From the NCBI GenBank assembly GCA_916613615.1, contig OU744725.1:11080708-11144707 (forward strand): 64,000 nt of DNA. Direction: 5' to 3'. Position 1 is the first letter of the stretch. Each line of letters begins with the position of its first letter. Under the pieces are notes generated by a model. That model saw only the letters and a program-made list of their open reading frames with translations, was not told the origin of the DNA and did no database searches. The position numbers and the translations under genes were made by a program. Positions 1-11,166 of this stretch are shown piece after piece. The stretch comes from Steromphala cineraria. Taxonomy: Eukaryota > Mollusca > Gastropoda > Trochida > Trochidae.

Positions 1-3000
1 TCCATGTTTTCCTTTTCAACATCTGGATACAAGGCTTGATGCGTGGGTTTGAAACTGACGCGGACGGAAACCTGAAACAGTTTACTTTTTCTAGGCTTAA
101 TTTTCTTATCCTTATTTCATATAAGCATCCCTAGCTTACATGTAACGACAATTATGTATGGGTTTTGTATGAATGAATGAATGTCAGCTGGATTAATCCT
201 CCTGGAAACATGACCACAAAGTTATTGTTTTTTTGATAATTTACCCCTTATTTTGCATAAATGCAAGGAACAAAATTGAATACTGAATCTTATGATATAA
301 GAAAATATCTTCATTTACATGAGTCATAGCAAGAGAAATATCTGACCTTTGTCAACTACGTTTTCATCAACTTCGAGAAATTAGCTAGCTTTCTCAAATG
401 ATGAGTTTTCTTTCTAATAAGTCATTTCTAAATGTCATATGAGTTTAAAATAAAGAATATTTGATAACTCTGTTGAACTGTTTTAGTTTTGTCATTCTCT
501 GTTTATTATCTGAACATCACCAGGAAACAAATTATTAGAAATGCTAGACGATTTTTTCTTTACATTTGAATTTATTTAACAATTTTGTGAACTTACTATA
601 ATCCTCGTCGAACTGGAGTTTTAAGTATTTTATAGTAAGAAAATAATAAAACGTTTCTTTCAAAATTAAGATGATTAATGAGAATGTTTGTGATTTTAAT
701 GAATACCATACTGTGAACCTTGCAATATTGAATCTCATTTCAATAATTATACCATATTGATAATCTTGCCATATTGAATCTCATTTGAATAAATACCATA
801 TTGTTGGACTCAGGAAGCACTTTGAGCATATCCTTGTGACGTGGAAAGGCGCTATTCAAATTGCCTATTATTATTCTTATTATATTGTTAACCTTGCAAT
901 ATTGTAAGTTGTTTAATGTTTCAAATGAGAATTGAAAAACAGAATGAGAAATTTATCTTGTTAAAAGCAGTAAGGATTAATATGGGTTTTTTTCAATTAA
1001 AAATATTTGTGCAACCAAATGGTGACAAATTAAACTTCATTGTCCGGAACAAATACACATGCAAATGTGTTTAAACAGAAAGACGAAGCCGTTATCTTAA
1101 TAACAGAAACCGGGACACAGAGATCAACAAGTAATTGAAACTATCTGTAACTGAACTAAAAGGGTCTATGCTCACCTCGTGTCAAATAAAAGCCCGACAT
1201 TGTATTGAAAAGCTCTTGGAAAGTCTCTCAAAAAGTTTGATAAAGCATTGGTTAAAAATAACATCATCCAGTGTATCATTTCACAACTTCAACTAACAGT
1301 AATATGAAGAATACAAGAAAGGGTATAAACGATAGCTATTGTGATTTGATGCGCAACAATTTACATCAAACATCTATGTTTTTTCTAATTCAATGAGAAA
1401 TTTACCTTGATTCATCATTACTGTTTGCTCAGTTTAAATGCTTTAACATCAACAAATAGAAGACTATGTTATAAAAAGCAGCTTGTCGTTGGCAGAGATT
1501 TATTTGACCTTTATTAAAAGGTTTTCATCAGCTTCAAGCAAATCCGTTTTCATTCTCAAATTCCGATCTAACATAAAAAGTTTTTCCTAAATGCCAAATT
1601 AAAAAAAAAATGTATGTCGACCTGTTTTGGAAAGTCTTTAAGTAAACAAGATTATCTTTGTTGTGGCAAGTAGATTTGTTGGGATTAGAAAACATTTTCT
1701 AATTTGCATTCCCCCAGGGTCCTAGATTAACCCCACACGGATAGAGACATATCAACAAAGATTTCGAAAATGCATATTATGGATATCAACGCAAACCTGC
1801 CGTTTTAAAGAGAAGAAAACAAAGCTTTATTAACTGAGTTGATATCCTTGCATGTGTAATCATAGAAAAGTTACTCTGTGTCATTTTGATTTATCGTATT
1901 TCGTTAAGTTATTACTAGCAATCTACTGTGTAGTCTCCTATGGTGACTCACGTAATCCAATGATAAGATAATATTTTTTAATAGATGTTATCAAATATTA
2001 ATTGTAAATGAGTTGCCTTGTCAAAGTGATCGAACACACTTGCGATAGGTCCTTACTAAACGTTATCGATAAGAAATGCGTTTCTTTCCATAAGTTCATA
2101 TTTATATGTTTATACGACATTTCATTCGAATTTCTCAAGGATATACTATTGACATTTTCATCAGACAATTTAATCAAATTCCACCTGTATATGATTTGCT
2201 GTTTTTGCATGGTTTTTATGATATTTGAGTAAATTACAACTTTTATACTTTTATAATTATTATTTCTCCTACAGTTTATTCCAAATAAACGCTACAGAGA
2301 CTCCTTTGATGCTTGGAATCATTCGGTTTATTATTTGGTACATAACAGAACAAATGCGCCTTTGCAAATGTACAGTCAAACGCTACTCATTTTTTTTACA
2401 GTATTGATGAAATGTATCTTGAAACAGATACAAATAAAATAGCATAACCAACAGGATGTTCCATTGAAGTTTTGAGTTGTCTGACAATAACAAATGAAAT
2501 AAGTACAGTTGTGTGCAAAAGTAAGTGATCGAAAAACGGGTTTGCAACGAGTTGGTCACTCGTTCGCCACGAGCGAACTACATGTAGGCAAGGGGTCGTC
2601 ACGCGTCAACCACGCGTGTGGTACATGGCTGTATAATCGAGATTGCATAAAGTGAAAAAAGAGTTCATAAATCATGTTTTCTTAGTTTATGTCAAATGAA
2701 AAAATTAATCATATATTGACAATATTTGAAAATGATAAAACACATTTTTCTTTTTAAATTCACAATAATTAAGGACGACATCTTCTACATTGTAGCAACT
2801 AATTTTACCATAGGATTCGTATTCTCAAGACAATTTTAAGTGCTAGCAAGAAGTGGTTTATGGGAAAGACCTTCATAATTCAAATATTCTTCATGAAGAT
2901 CCGCCTCTGTTTGAAACATTTAATGTTCCTCGCTTCCATTTATTTTGATTTGCATTTTTTTGCGCATTTTTCTCAGTACATGTTATTCATGTCATGTGAA

Positions 3001-4069
3001 GTATGAATGCTTTAAGCTTTCAAGATTTAAGAAAATGATCGTGGTGGCTAATGTTAAAATTGCATATAAAATATGTGACATGACATATCCACTGTTTGGA
3101 ATACAACCATGGTTGATTTACTTGTGAGAAACGGTGGCAGTGTGTTCGTTCCGAGAACATGTAAACTTACCAAAGAGAATTGTTTTTACTGTTTACTTTC
3201 GTACATAGTAAGGGAAACTAGAATTTTGCATAATTTTCAGATTTCCTACAGGGCGAGGAAATTATATCAACTAAATTATAAAAAAAAAATGTAACTAAGC
3301 TGTGTAGTTAATATCTTGTTTCTCAGTTTCATTGGAAGATGAAGCTAGTTTACTTTTTGTAGTCGTAAATCAAGCAGCTCTAGTATTTCTTCATGTCGTT
3401 AGAGTCTTTTCAATATGATTTAATGATATTTATCTATTATCTGCCACTATCTACATGTATCAATAATAGACGAATATATTACTTGGTGAATATAAATTCA
3501 TTCAACGAATTGAACCTCACTTTTTGATTCTCTTGTAATTTTGTTTTATATAATTTATTATGCAAACTTGTATAGCATAACATCTACGTTGGTCAGTGGC
3601 ACAATAACCTTAAATGCAACTTGTGAAAATATTCCTTGTCACTTTATCTTTTGAAATATTGGTCTCTGATTCACAAATCATTGTTTCTTGTCCTACACGT
3701 CACTTTACTACCTGTAACTGATGTCATAACTGGGAGTAATTTGTATACGTCTGTGAAAATAGCAACTCATAGATATGGATCAAGAAACAGACATTCTTTC
3801 CATACAAATGCTTCTATAAGAGAATCAATCTGTCTACATACAGCATCAGAGAGAGCCATGTGCTTAGTTCCTACACTAGATTTTTCTTTAACGAGGTTTC
3901 ATTGACTTGCTGCAGACTCTATATCCTGCTTTATGGTGTCTGGATTAACGTTTGATCAGAGATTGTCTGACTGAATGCATTCAATGAAATATAAAAATTT
4001 ATCCAGCAACAACAGGACAGTATGTACATGTATCAGTAGTAGTTACATTTTAATACTTTAATACTTAAG
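1..4069. other. Unit 1 head module, first part: no gene
   Basis: AT-rich unique-in-unit sequence that recurs in units 2, 3 and 4. The open frame at 2008-2232 has counterparts in unit 2 (24891-25115), unit 3 (46253-46477) and unit 4. However, most differences between copies change the residue, and unit 4 has lost a base just after the ATG, so I do not call it a gene. A small CpG-containing patch with ACGCGT motifs lies at about 2540-2630 and recurs near 25405, 46765 and 59020. Relative to units 3 and 4, unit 1 lacks about 690 bp near position 235. Confidence 0.6.
798..889 (+). mobile_element. 76-bp LINE 3'-tail insertion with 8-bp target duplication
   Basis: Positions 806-881 interrupt sequence that is continuous in units 3 and 4 (near 45257 and 57326). 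The insert is flanked by ATATTGTT at 798-805 and 882-889. It contains 'gcactttgagca', then 'ggcgctattcaaa', and ends in a TTATTATTATT-type tail. That is the layout of CR1/L2-type LINE 3' ends: a short hairpin-forming region followed by a microsatellite tail. The same type of tail ends the larger LINE fragment at 6194-6858, though the two are different subfamilies. It is either an extreme 5' truncation or a small RNA mobilised by the LINE. Confidence 0.8.
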
Positions 4070-4145
4070 TAAAATAAGCAGGAGCAATAGTAGTACTTGT
4101 AGAAGTTATAGTTGAAGTATCAGCAGCAGCATTAGTCAAAGTATT
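4070..4145. repeat. Imperfect trinucleotide tract (AGC/AGT), unit 1
   Basis: This is a low-complexity run of 'agcagg', 'agtagtac' and 'tcagcagcagcatt' type triplets. Equivalent tracts are at 26939-27002, 48228-48330 and 60510-60612. The tract explains the leucine-rich open frames on the minus strand in the other units (for example 26804-26998), which are not genes. Confidence 0.8.
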
Positions 4146-4487
4146 TCTGCATAGAGAGATGTCAATAAAATGGGGATTAATGAGGATTAATACTTCGTCA
4201 TGTTTCATGTTATGAATCATTTTACATGTACACACAACCATACTTTAACACGGTGAACATATCAGAACACTATAACAGTACATGTTCTCAATTTAGTTGA
4301 TTTTGCGAGTGACATATAAATATATATCTTTGGGAATGTTTTTAATTTCAATTCCATTAAATTAATTTCAATATTCACCATAAAGGTTTTTATTTAAATT
4401 TGTTCACATCATTTCTTGCTTTTGATAATTAATGCTTGCTAAAGAGCATTTATTTTCTCTAAGGGATAAAGGAAGGTCCATGTGCTT

Positions 4488-4699
4488 AGTTTCCCCCATC
4501 TTCCTACGCAGAGCCTAAAAGGCCAGTTTCCAAACTGTCATTTTATGCCTTGCTGCAGAGACTCTACTTTTCTGTGCTGCTATAGTGCCCCTACAGACTA
4601 GAGAGCAAGCACAGAAAACTCAAGGCTATGCAGCAAGGCATAAAACTAACAGTTTGGAAACTGGCCTTTTAGGCTCTGCGTAGGAAGATGAGTTTCCCC
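4488..4699. mobile_element. 194-bp foldback element with 9-bp target duplication
   Basis: Element 4497-4690 is bounded by AGTTTCCCC at 4488-4496 and again at 4691-4699. Unit 3 has a single uninterrupted 'agtttccc' at the same place (about 48692). The two halves are near-perfect inverted repeats of roughly 60 bp that begin CATCTTCCTACGCAGAGCC and end with its complement, with a short centre around 4570-4620. A 9-bp duplication with long inverted ends is typical of Mutator-like non-autonomous elements, so that is the favoured class. There is no coding capacity. Confidence 0.88.
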
Positions 4700-5519
4700 A
4701 GCAGATTATTGAAGCTCTCATCAACATGCTGCAGACTCTGAATCCTGTTTTATGGTGTCGGGAATAACGTTTGACCTGCGGTATGCATTGTTGTTTACTT
4801 TCTGAAAATAGTTAAGGCTTGAAACAATTCGTTTGAGCACATATTTTGTTATTGTTAGAATATACCCTAAAACGCTTTAATTTAGTAATAAGAACAACAT
4901 CGACATTAAGTAAACGGTAACAGTATGTATATTTTTATTGTGGTTTTAATGACTCATTTGAAATATTCAAATTTTCAAAACACAACTCCCTTTAGATGAT
5001 GGAATTGTTGCGTAGTAGAGTCTTTTTGTACAGGCCATTGGTTTATGATGGAAAGCGGGACAATGGATAGAATTGTATATAAAAAATCAGAATTGTTTAT
5101 ACAAATATTTCTATAAAACCCATCAATCTGTCTACATACAGCATCAGAGAGAGCCATGTGCTTACTGCCTCCAGTAGATTATTCCTCATCAAGCTCTTAT
5201 TGACATGCTGCAGAGTCGGTTATTGGTTCATTTGAAATATTCAAATTTTCAAAACACAGCTCCCTTTAAATGAGGGAATTGCTGCAAAGTAGAGTACTTG
5301 TATACAGGCCAGTGGTTTGTGATGAAACGCTAGACAAGGAAACAAGAATTGTTTACATACAAATGCTTCTATAACGCCATCAATCTGGCTACATACAGCA
5401 TCAGAGAGAGCCATGTGCTTACTGCCTCCAGTAGATTATTCTCATCAAGCTCTCATTGACTTGCTGCAGACTCTATATCCTGCTTTATGGTGCCTGGATT
5501 AATGGTGGACAAACAGTAC

Positions 5520-6189
5520 TAACTCCATGTGTGTAAAGGGTAAGAGGTTGGAGTATTGCTGATACCTTGTGTTTTTACACTGATCACAAAGTGAGTTTTT
5601 CTTCTGGTTTGGGCTGTAATGATTGATATTTTGGAATCATTATAACTAACTCGTGAAAGTTATGTAAAATATACATTCTAAAAATTGAAGTCAATGATGC
5701 ATATTTATTTGATATCAAAAACAATATTTGATTCGTCACATCTTTCTTATTTTTTTCCCACATAACATATTTCAGTCACACAAACTTCTACCTCTGACAA
5801 TGGTACATGTGCAGCATATAAGAAAAACAAGGAACATGCACTTTAATCAATTGTTATTGTTGAGAATGATATTATATTTTTCGTGTGTCGTGTATAAAAA
5901 ATACATAAGTGTATTCAGGCGAGATAATTTTATCTATAATATCTGTTTTCATTGACTGTCACTTCTTCCTCTATCTTCTTAAAGCCTGTTTCATGTTTTT
6001 CAACATTGAAATTCATGTCAGTGTTTCTGATACAACACGTTTTTTTTCAAATACCTATCAATTATACAAATTGCTTAATATATATTTATATATATATATT
6101 ATCTGAGAAATACTTTTATATGACAATGTATTAATGCTGTCATGTTTCAAATGCACCTACTGTCACCAGAAACGCGCTAGTTAATTGTG
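5520..6189. other. Unit 1 head module, between repeat cluster and LINE: no gene
   Basis: Sequence shared with units 2, 3 and 4, including a short TA-rich microsatellite at about 6076-6100 that is expanded in unit 2. The open frames here, such as 5909-6106, are AT-rich and not preserved in the other units. No gene is supported. Confidence 0.6.
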
Positions 6190-6862
6190 ATAGTCTGGAT
6201 GCCGGCATGACAATGGACAAGCATGTTGAACACACCTGTAGGACATGCTATTATCACCTGAGGAGTATCGGCCAGATTAGTCATCTGCTGACCGAGGATG
6301 CCACTAGTCAGCTGGTCAACTCTCTGATTCTCTCCAGACTCGACTATGGCAACAGTCTGCTCATCAACATTAGACAAGATCTCCTCATGAAGCTTCAGAG
6401 AGTCCAGAATGCCTCAGCCAGACTGATATACAGATGCAAGAAATCATCACATGTAACACCCCTACTAATGAGACTTCACTGGCTTCCAGTACAGGCCCGA
6501 ATTGATTTTAAAGTTCAGTGTTTGACTTACAGCTCTTATCATAATCTTGCACCAGAGTACCTACAAGAAATTCTCCAGAAACACACTCCAATCAGAAATC
6601 TGAGATCCCAGGATCAACTGCTACTAACTGTCCCTAAGGTCAATCTTAAATCCTTCGGCCAGAGGTCTTTCTCATTCTGTGCTCCTTCTCTTTGGAACTT
6701 TCTACCGTTGGAAATCAAGAACTCTCCATCTTTAGCTGTCTTCAAATCTAAATTGAAGACACATCTCTTCTCCAAGTATTACTATTAGGATCTGGATCTG
6801 CGCTTTGAGCAACCGATTGGATGGATAATAGCGCAAAACAAATACTCTTATTATTATCATAG
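6190..6862 (+). mobile_element. 5'-truncated CR1/L2-type LINE (665 bp)
   Basis: Element 6194-6858 interrupts sequence that is continuous in unit 2 (about 29775) and unit 3 (about 49960). The four bases ATAG occur on both sides (6190-6193 and 6859-6862) and may be the target duplication. The body encodes the C-terminal end of a LINE ORF2. It is followed by a 3' tail with 'gcgctttgag' and 'aatagcgc', able to pair as a hairpin, and a TTATTATTAT run. Extreme 5' truncation is normal for target-primed reverse transcription. It is private to unit 1, so it postdates the unit duplications. Confidence 0.92.
6207..6788 (+). pseudogene. C-terminal fragment of LINE reverse transcriptase ORF2
   Basis: The 193-residue open frame is the far C-terminal part of a CR1/L2/Jockey-group non-LTR ORF2, downstream of the catalytic reverse transcriptase motifs. 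Family-typical strings are SRLDYGNSLL, LQRVQNASARLIY, LHWLPVQARIDFKV, LRSQDQLLLTVPKV, APSLWNFLPLEIKNS and FKSKLKTHLFSKYYY, just before a TAG stop. The frame stays open upstream of the first ATG as far as the 5' truncation point at 6194, so this ATG is not the true start. It has no stops or frameshifts, which points to a fairly recent insertion. The fragment lacks the endonuclease and the catalytic YxDD region and cannot act alone. The stop lies about 70 bp before the 3' end, as expected for this group. Confidence 0.93.
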
Positions 6863-6935
6863 TTTTGTGTAGTTTTTGTACTGCCTTTTGTGATCTTTAT
6901 TAACTATCATTTACTAGCAAATATCACATTTTATT

Positions 6936-7090
6936 ACCTACGAGGGCAGTCATACCGAGGTTTGTTTACGACACTCGTGCCAAAATATCAGTATATCCCT
7001 CGCTCTCGCTCGGGAAAGACCAATATTTAGGCACTCGTGTCGTAAACATAGTACGTCATGGACACTCATATAACATCCTCTATATACTAA
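6936..7090. mobile_element. Short inverted-repeat insertion with CTCGCTCTCGCTCGG core
   Basis: This insertion is absent from the matching place in units 2 and 3, which run straight from 'cacattttact' to 'aatcaaagag'. It starts 'ttacctacgagggcagtc', and the segment 'gtttacgacactcgtgcc' is repeated inverted, nearly intact, around 7027-7050. A CpG-rich centre lies at about 6998-7013. The outer end and the inner 'gtgtcgtaaacatagta' motif both recur, in opposite orientation, in the private unit 2 segment at 28133-28405, so these two are related. No obvious target duplication and no coding capacity. Confidence 0.7.
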
Positions 7091-7245
7091 TAAAAAAGAA
7101 CTGTTCCTATCATAATGTCGCTAGGCAATAATCATTAAACTCCACAGTGTCCATAACACTACAAGTAACTCGATTAGTCGCCATCTTTGTACACATACGG
7201 TGTGCGAGCAGACTAAACTGAATATGATAGATGCCTACCAAAGCT

Positions 7246-7608
7246 TTAAAGGGGCAGTAGCACGTTTTTTGATAATTTTATGTTTTAAATATTTCACTTA
7301 CAATTGTAAGTTAATGCTAAATGTATTATATTGACAGTGTCAACAATCTCATTACACAAACCAATCATCCATAGTCAGAGGTCAAATTATGAGGATTCAC
7401 ATAAAATCCATTGGCGGCCATTTTTTGTGAACACCTTTAATTCATTTTGTGTTAGAAAAAGGAATCGCATGGCTAAACATTACGTTATATATTTGAATAA
7501 TTACTGCTTCATTTAGTTTAACTACATTGTCTTTCAATTGGAACCATTTATTTTCATTTACCTGACATCACCTTATATTCCCCTAAAAACGTGCTACTGC
7601 CCCTTTAA
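7246..7608. mobile_element. MITE copy 1: 355 bp, TTAA target site
   Basis: Element 7250-7604 has terminal inverted repeats AGGGGCAGTAGCACGTTTTT of about 20 bp and is flanked on both sides by TTAA (7246-7249, 7605-7608). Units 2, 3 and 4 have the empty site 'aagctttaaggga'. The TTAA duplication matches piggyBac-type transposons, so a piggyBac-derived non-autonomous element is the best guess. Other families that use TTAA are not excluded. No transposase is encoded, and small frames such as 7331-7516 are chance. Further copies are at 35943-36292 and 37873-38228. Confidence 0.9.
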
Positions 7609-9080
7609 GGGAACTCATATCAGAAACCCTACCCCATTTAGTTTGTTATGTTCGATGTATCAACTATGAATAATGAACAATGAAACCATAACTAAACTAT
7701 TTTCACACCAAGAAAATACCGAACGTGAAAAAACTCTGAGAAACGTTTTCCTGTCCAAAGAGGTTTTTTTTGCAATTTTCCACCAAGACAAAAAGAAAGA
7801 ATGGCCGATGTCCATATGTAATGATTTTGGGACCGGATGCAATATGAATTATTCTAGCTGAATTTTCGGTCAAACGTTCAAATAACTCTTTAATTTAATG
7901 ATATTTACTGTAAACAGCTTATTGCGATGTTCAATGTTTACGTGTATTTTATTAGAGCCAGGCCTTGAAAACTGAATAAAATATTTCTGTTTGTCTTTCT
8001 ACCTTAGTAGAAGTAACAAATGACATTCTAAATAAACTCATAAAAATGAAAATATCCTCATTTGTACATTGTGAAGGACGCATAACAAACACAAACATAC
8101 TCTAAACCAAATGTTGGACAGAATTACATTTGATGTTGAGGACACTTCAAATATCTACAATAGTGAGGACATTCCACGTTCATATAATGTCCTCTGATCA
8201 CATTAGACATTAGATTAATTCAATAATAGCAAATGTCAAGATGTCACACTGTCCAATTCTTGCACGTTTACGTTCTTCTGGACTTGAAGAGATTTTTATT
8301 ATTTCCTTATTGATTTGATTTGGGCCTTCCTAAGTTATCCTTATATCATAAAAGCACTGTCATGTATATTTCATTATATCATCAAATATAAAAATAGGTA
8401 TTATATTATTTTCTATTGTATTATCAACGTTACACTGTACGTACAACCTGAACTTCAACTGCAAATAATCGTTGAAAAACTGTGAAAACCAGAATTCGTG
8501 ATTCGTTTGCAGGACATTTACATTTTCCCCCAAAATCAGTTAGATTTCAATATGAAAAAACCAATTTGGTTCATAAAAAAGTATAACTATCATCCTCATA
8601 TGAAAATGTACGTTTCTGTATGGAATTGTGTGAATGTGCTTTTATATGCAGATATTTTCTGCATGGTACATTTATAACCAAACAGAGTGAGAAATCTGCT
8701 AGTTCGGAATAATTTTTTCTTGCTTTTAGAAGATCTCCTTGACCTTTCCGTTGAAGAATTGCAGTAATTATACAATGAATGCACAAATCACTGATAAATC
8801 CCCATTTTCCCTCGGAACAAGTTGCTATCAGACCAAATCACATACAGCAGGGAGTATCATTGTTTAAAGCATTAGTATACATAACCGTCTATCTACCAAA
8901 CTTCGAAACTTTCTCAAGATCTGAAACGTTGATTTCTTCTCAATCATTATGATCGTGCTATATAAGACTTGTATCCTTGTAGCTTGTACCATACCCTGAT
9001 ACATATTTCATCAAACGACTTGTATCTCTTACAGCTGTTATGCCATCGCTTGTAGTTTTCAGCCAATTCAATATTAAATT
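7609..9080. other. Unit 1 head module, end: no gene
   Basis: About 1.5 kb of AT-rich sequence that aligns closely with unit 2 (30020-31480 and its duplicate 31849-33310), unit 3 (50180-51630) and the end of unit 4. Frames seen in unit 1 (for example 8571-8786 on the minus strand) are broken by indels in the other copies. No gene is supported. Confidence 0.6.
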
Positions 9081-9610
9081 TTGAGGAAACAATTCTCTAT
9101 CGAAACCGTAGTTCTATCCTTGTATTACTGGTATTGTTTGAGGAAACAATTCTCTATCGAAGCCGTAGTTCAATCATTGTATTACTCGTATTGCTTGAGG
9201 AAACTATACTCTATCGAAGCCGTAGTTCCATCCTTGTATTACAGGTATTGCTTGAGGAAACTATACTCTATCGAAGCCGTAGTTCCATCCTTGTATTACA
9301 GGTATTGCTTGAGGAAACTATACTCTATCGAAGCCGTAGTTCCATCCTTGTATTACAGGTATTGCTTGAGGAAACTATACTCTATCGAAGCCGTAGTTCC
9401 ATCCCTGTATTACTGGTATTGCTTGAGGAAACTATACTCTATCAAAGCCGTAGTGCCATCCTTGTATTACTGGTATTGCTTGAGGAAACTATACTCTATC
9501 GAAGCTGTAATTCCATCCTGTTACTACGGGTATTGCTTGAGGAAAGAATTCTCAATCGAAGCTGTAGTTTCACCCTGGTACCACTGCTTTTGTTTGAGGA
9601 AACTCTTTTC
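9081..9610 (+). repeat. 57-bp minisatellite, about 9.5 copies (unit 1)
   Basis: Copies start at 9081, 9138, 9195, 9252, 9309, 9366, 9423, 9480 and onward, each opening 'ttgaggaaac' and carrying 'ctatcgaagccgtagttcc'. The middle copies (about 9195-9365) are nearly identical, the outer ones more diverged. Because 57 is a multiple of three, two frames stay open. One gives a 19-residue repeat of the form LRKLYSIEAVVPSLYYRYC, the other repeats of the form LLEETILYRSRSSILVLQV. Neither begins with ATG (both begin at TTG), and the homologous arrays in units 2 and 3 have a 55-bp period that destroys the frames. I therefore call a non-coding minisatellite, not a repeat protein. Confidence 0.93.
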
Positions 9611-10048
9611 ACAACTCAAAATGCTCAGGCAGCAGAATGTGTTGAAACGTCGTAAAGTTTCTCCAATATCGTTGCCAAAATGTTCATGTGATTTATGTCA
9701 TTATTGTATAGGACTTACTTATAAAGTGTGCTGTATGGTTAGTGAACAATATATGGCATCTTGAGAGCTTCGTGTTATCTAGCTCTACCGTGAGATAAAA
9801 TGTGCTCTATTGGTGAGAAGTGTATTCAAACCTAAGTTAAGAATAGAAACTTTACCGTAAACCAACCGATTCTTCTCTAGGCTTAACTTCCTCATTACCG
9901 AGTCATAGAGCAATGATAGTGACTAATGAAACAAAGAGGCAACACGGATAATGACAAATATATATTGGTACTTTATTTGTCTACAAAATTGTTCGTGAAG
10001 TCAACATTCAACACGCTCTATTTACAAAAGACATACTGCATCCATATT
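9611..10048. other. Conserved block after the minisatellite, unit 1: no gene
   Basis: Starts with 'ttctccaatatcgtt' and continues through 'tatataggacttactt'-like sequence. It matches 33780-34195 in unit 2 and 52480-52900 in unit 3. At about 10048 the match to units 2 and 3 ends abruptly and Rep-B sequence begins. No gene is seen. Confidence 0.65.
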
Positions 10049-10895
10049 TGTCCATTGTTGTCTGAATTGATGATATCGACCTACCTATCCATATTTGCTG
10101 ATAGATTATGGTCCTTTTGCTTGGTTTCAAAATGATTTCTACTTGTTCGAAACAAAGCATTGAACTTACTTAAAGCTTGTTGTTTCATCACTTGTAATTT
10201 TATTATCTTATGTATACTGTAAATATACAAAAAACTTTAATGCAGTATTAACGTCAAAATTTATTTAAAAAACTTGTGTTTACAGATTGCTTTGTCCTTC
10301 GTTAACTTGTTACTCGATAACATATCTCTGAAAAACAACCAGACAATCAACTTTTAATGCATTCTTAGAATGAGCTTTGGTTTCGTTTTAACAACAATGA
10401 GGGAAGGTTAAAAGAGACAATTGCCCGAAGCTAAAGCTCTGTTCGTATTGTATAGTGCATGTTTTCGCAAGTATGGTAAAGATAAATATTTTTAATGTTT
10501 ATTGTCGATATGAAACATCACAATTGAAGAATGACGTGAAAGTTACTTTGGTCACCAGGGTCATTTAAGCAATTTCAGAATTCTAGAAATGCTGTACTAG
10601 CATAGCAATCCCAGTAACTTATATCCAATGCAGTAATACATCGAAAGTGAAAGAACCTAGTTATTTTCTCGTACTAAAAAAAGTTATGTATATAATTATC
10701 ATTTCTATAATTTCAATATCCACTTATATGATAGTGCATCACAGATATTGGATTCAATTATTGGACATCTTGTTGCGAATCAGACACTCAGAGAAAACAA
10801 ACAAAAGCTAAAAGGAATTGCACATTCTTCTTTTTATCATTATCCTTTTGTATTACTTATTTGAGGGGCTTTAGAAGTTGATATGACAATAATGA

Positions 10896-11046
10896 AGAGG
10901 AATATATGGATGACAAGTTCGCTATTCGTGGTATGCAACGTTTCGACACAGGCTCTTGTGTCTCCTTGCTAGAGAACGACACACCAGCCTGTGTCAAAAC
11001 GTCGCATACGATAAATAAAGAAGTAGTCATCCATATATTCCGTTTC
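10896..11046. repeat. Rep-B long imperfect hairpin, copy 1
   Basis: An inverted repeat with arms of about 70 bp. The left arm is 'gaggaatatatggatgac' through 'gtttcgacacagg', the right arm 'cctgtgtcaaaacgtcgc' through 'gtcatccatatattcc'. The centre near 'ccttgctagagaac' is unpaired. Equivalent hairpins lie at 21884-22029, 41759-41907 and 54009-54158, with diverged relatives at 19407-19510 and 39069-39168. Frames read through it on the two strands give similar peptides simply because it is palindromic. Confidence 0.85.
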
Positions 11047-11048
11047 AG

Positions 11049-11166
11049 TATTATCATGTTGTATTATTTATGAAAAAAAGGAATCTACTATCCATGTTGA
11101 TGATTTTATTAATTATGTTATATCAAATATTCCTGAACAAGATGAACATAAAAAGTCCTTAAACAA
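11049..11166 (+). other. 118-bp open block with splice-like edges (Rep-B copy 1)
   Basis: The block is preceded by 'ccgtttcag' and followed by GT in 'aacaagtaat', with one reading frame open throughout (it reads YEKKESTIHVDDFINYV and onward) and a stop just past the putative donor. The same 118-bp length without indels, and the same open frame, is found at 22032-22149, 41910-42027 and 54161-54278, although the flanks carry many indels. Against coding: most differences among the four copies change the residue. I do not recognise the peptide. It could be a relic exon or chance. Confidence 0.3.

Larger units (their letters stand above)
3795..5510. repeat. Cluster of about 150-bp intra-unit repeats, unit 1
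   Basis: A roughly 150-bp sequence recurs within the head module. Its core is 'catcagagagagccatgtgc', followed by 'ctccagtagattatt' and 'gctgcagactctatatcctg'. In unit 1 copies lie at about 3795-3950, 4465-4775 (split by the foldback element), 5100-5222 and 5365-5510. The last two arise from a local tandem duplication of about 275 bp: 'tcatttgaaatattcaaatt' occurs at 4954 and again at 5228. No coding frame is shared by the copies. They look like the remains of an older, shorter tandem repeat inside the present unit. Confidence 0.75.

Noticed and set aside
2008..2232. Shared small frame at 2008, 24891, 46253 and 58482 as a conserved gene
   Set aside because: Differences between copies are mostly residue-changing and unit 4 has a frameshift near the start. 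No family recognised.
9081..9610. CRISPR array
   Set aside because: Repeats are directly adjacent without unique spacers, in a eukaryotic context.
9081..9764. 227-codon frame of 19-residue repeats that looks like a repeat protein
   Set aside because: It begins at TTG, a second frame through the same DNA is equally open, and the homologous arrays have a 55-bp period that breaks the frame. A minisatellite explains it.
10857..11057. Matching peptides on opposite strands of Rep-B as paired genes
   Set aside because: They arise because the DNA is an imperfect palindrome.
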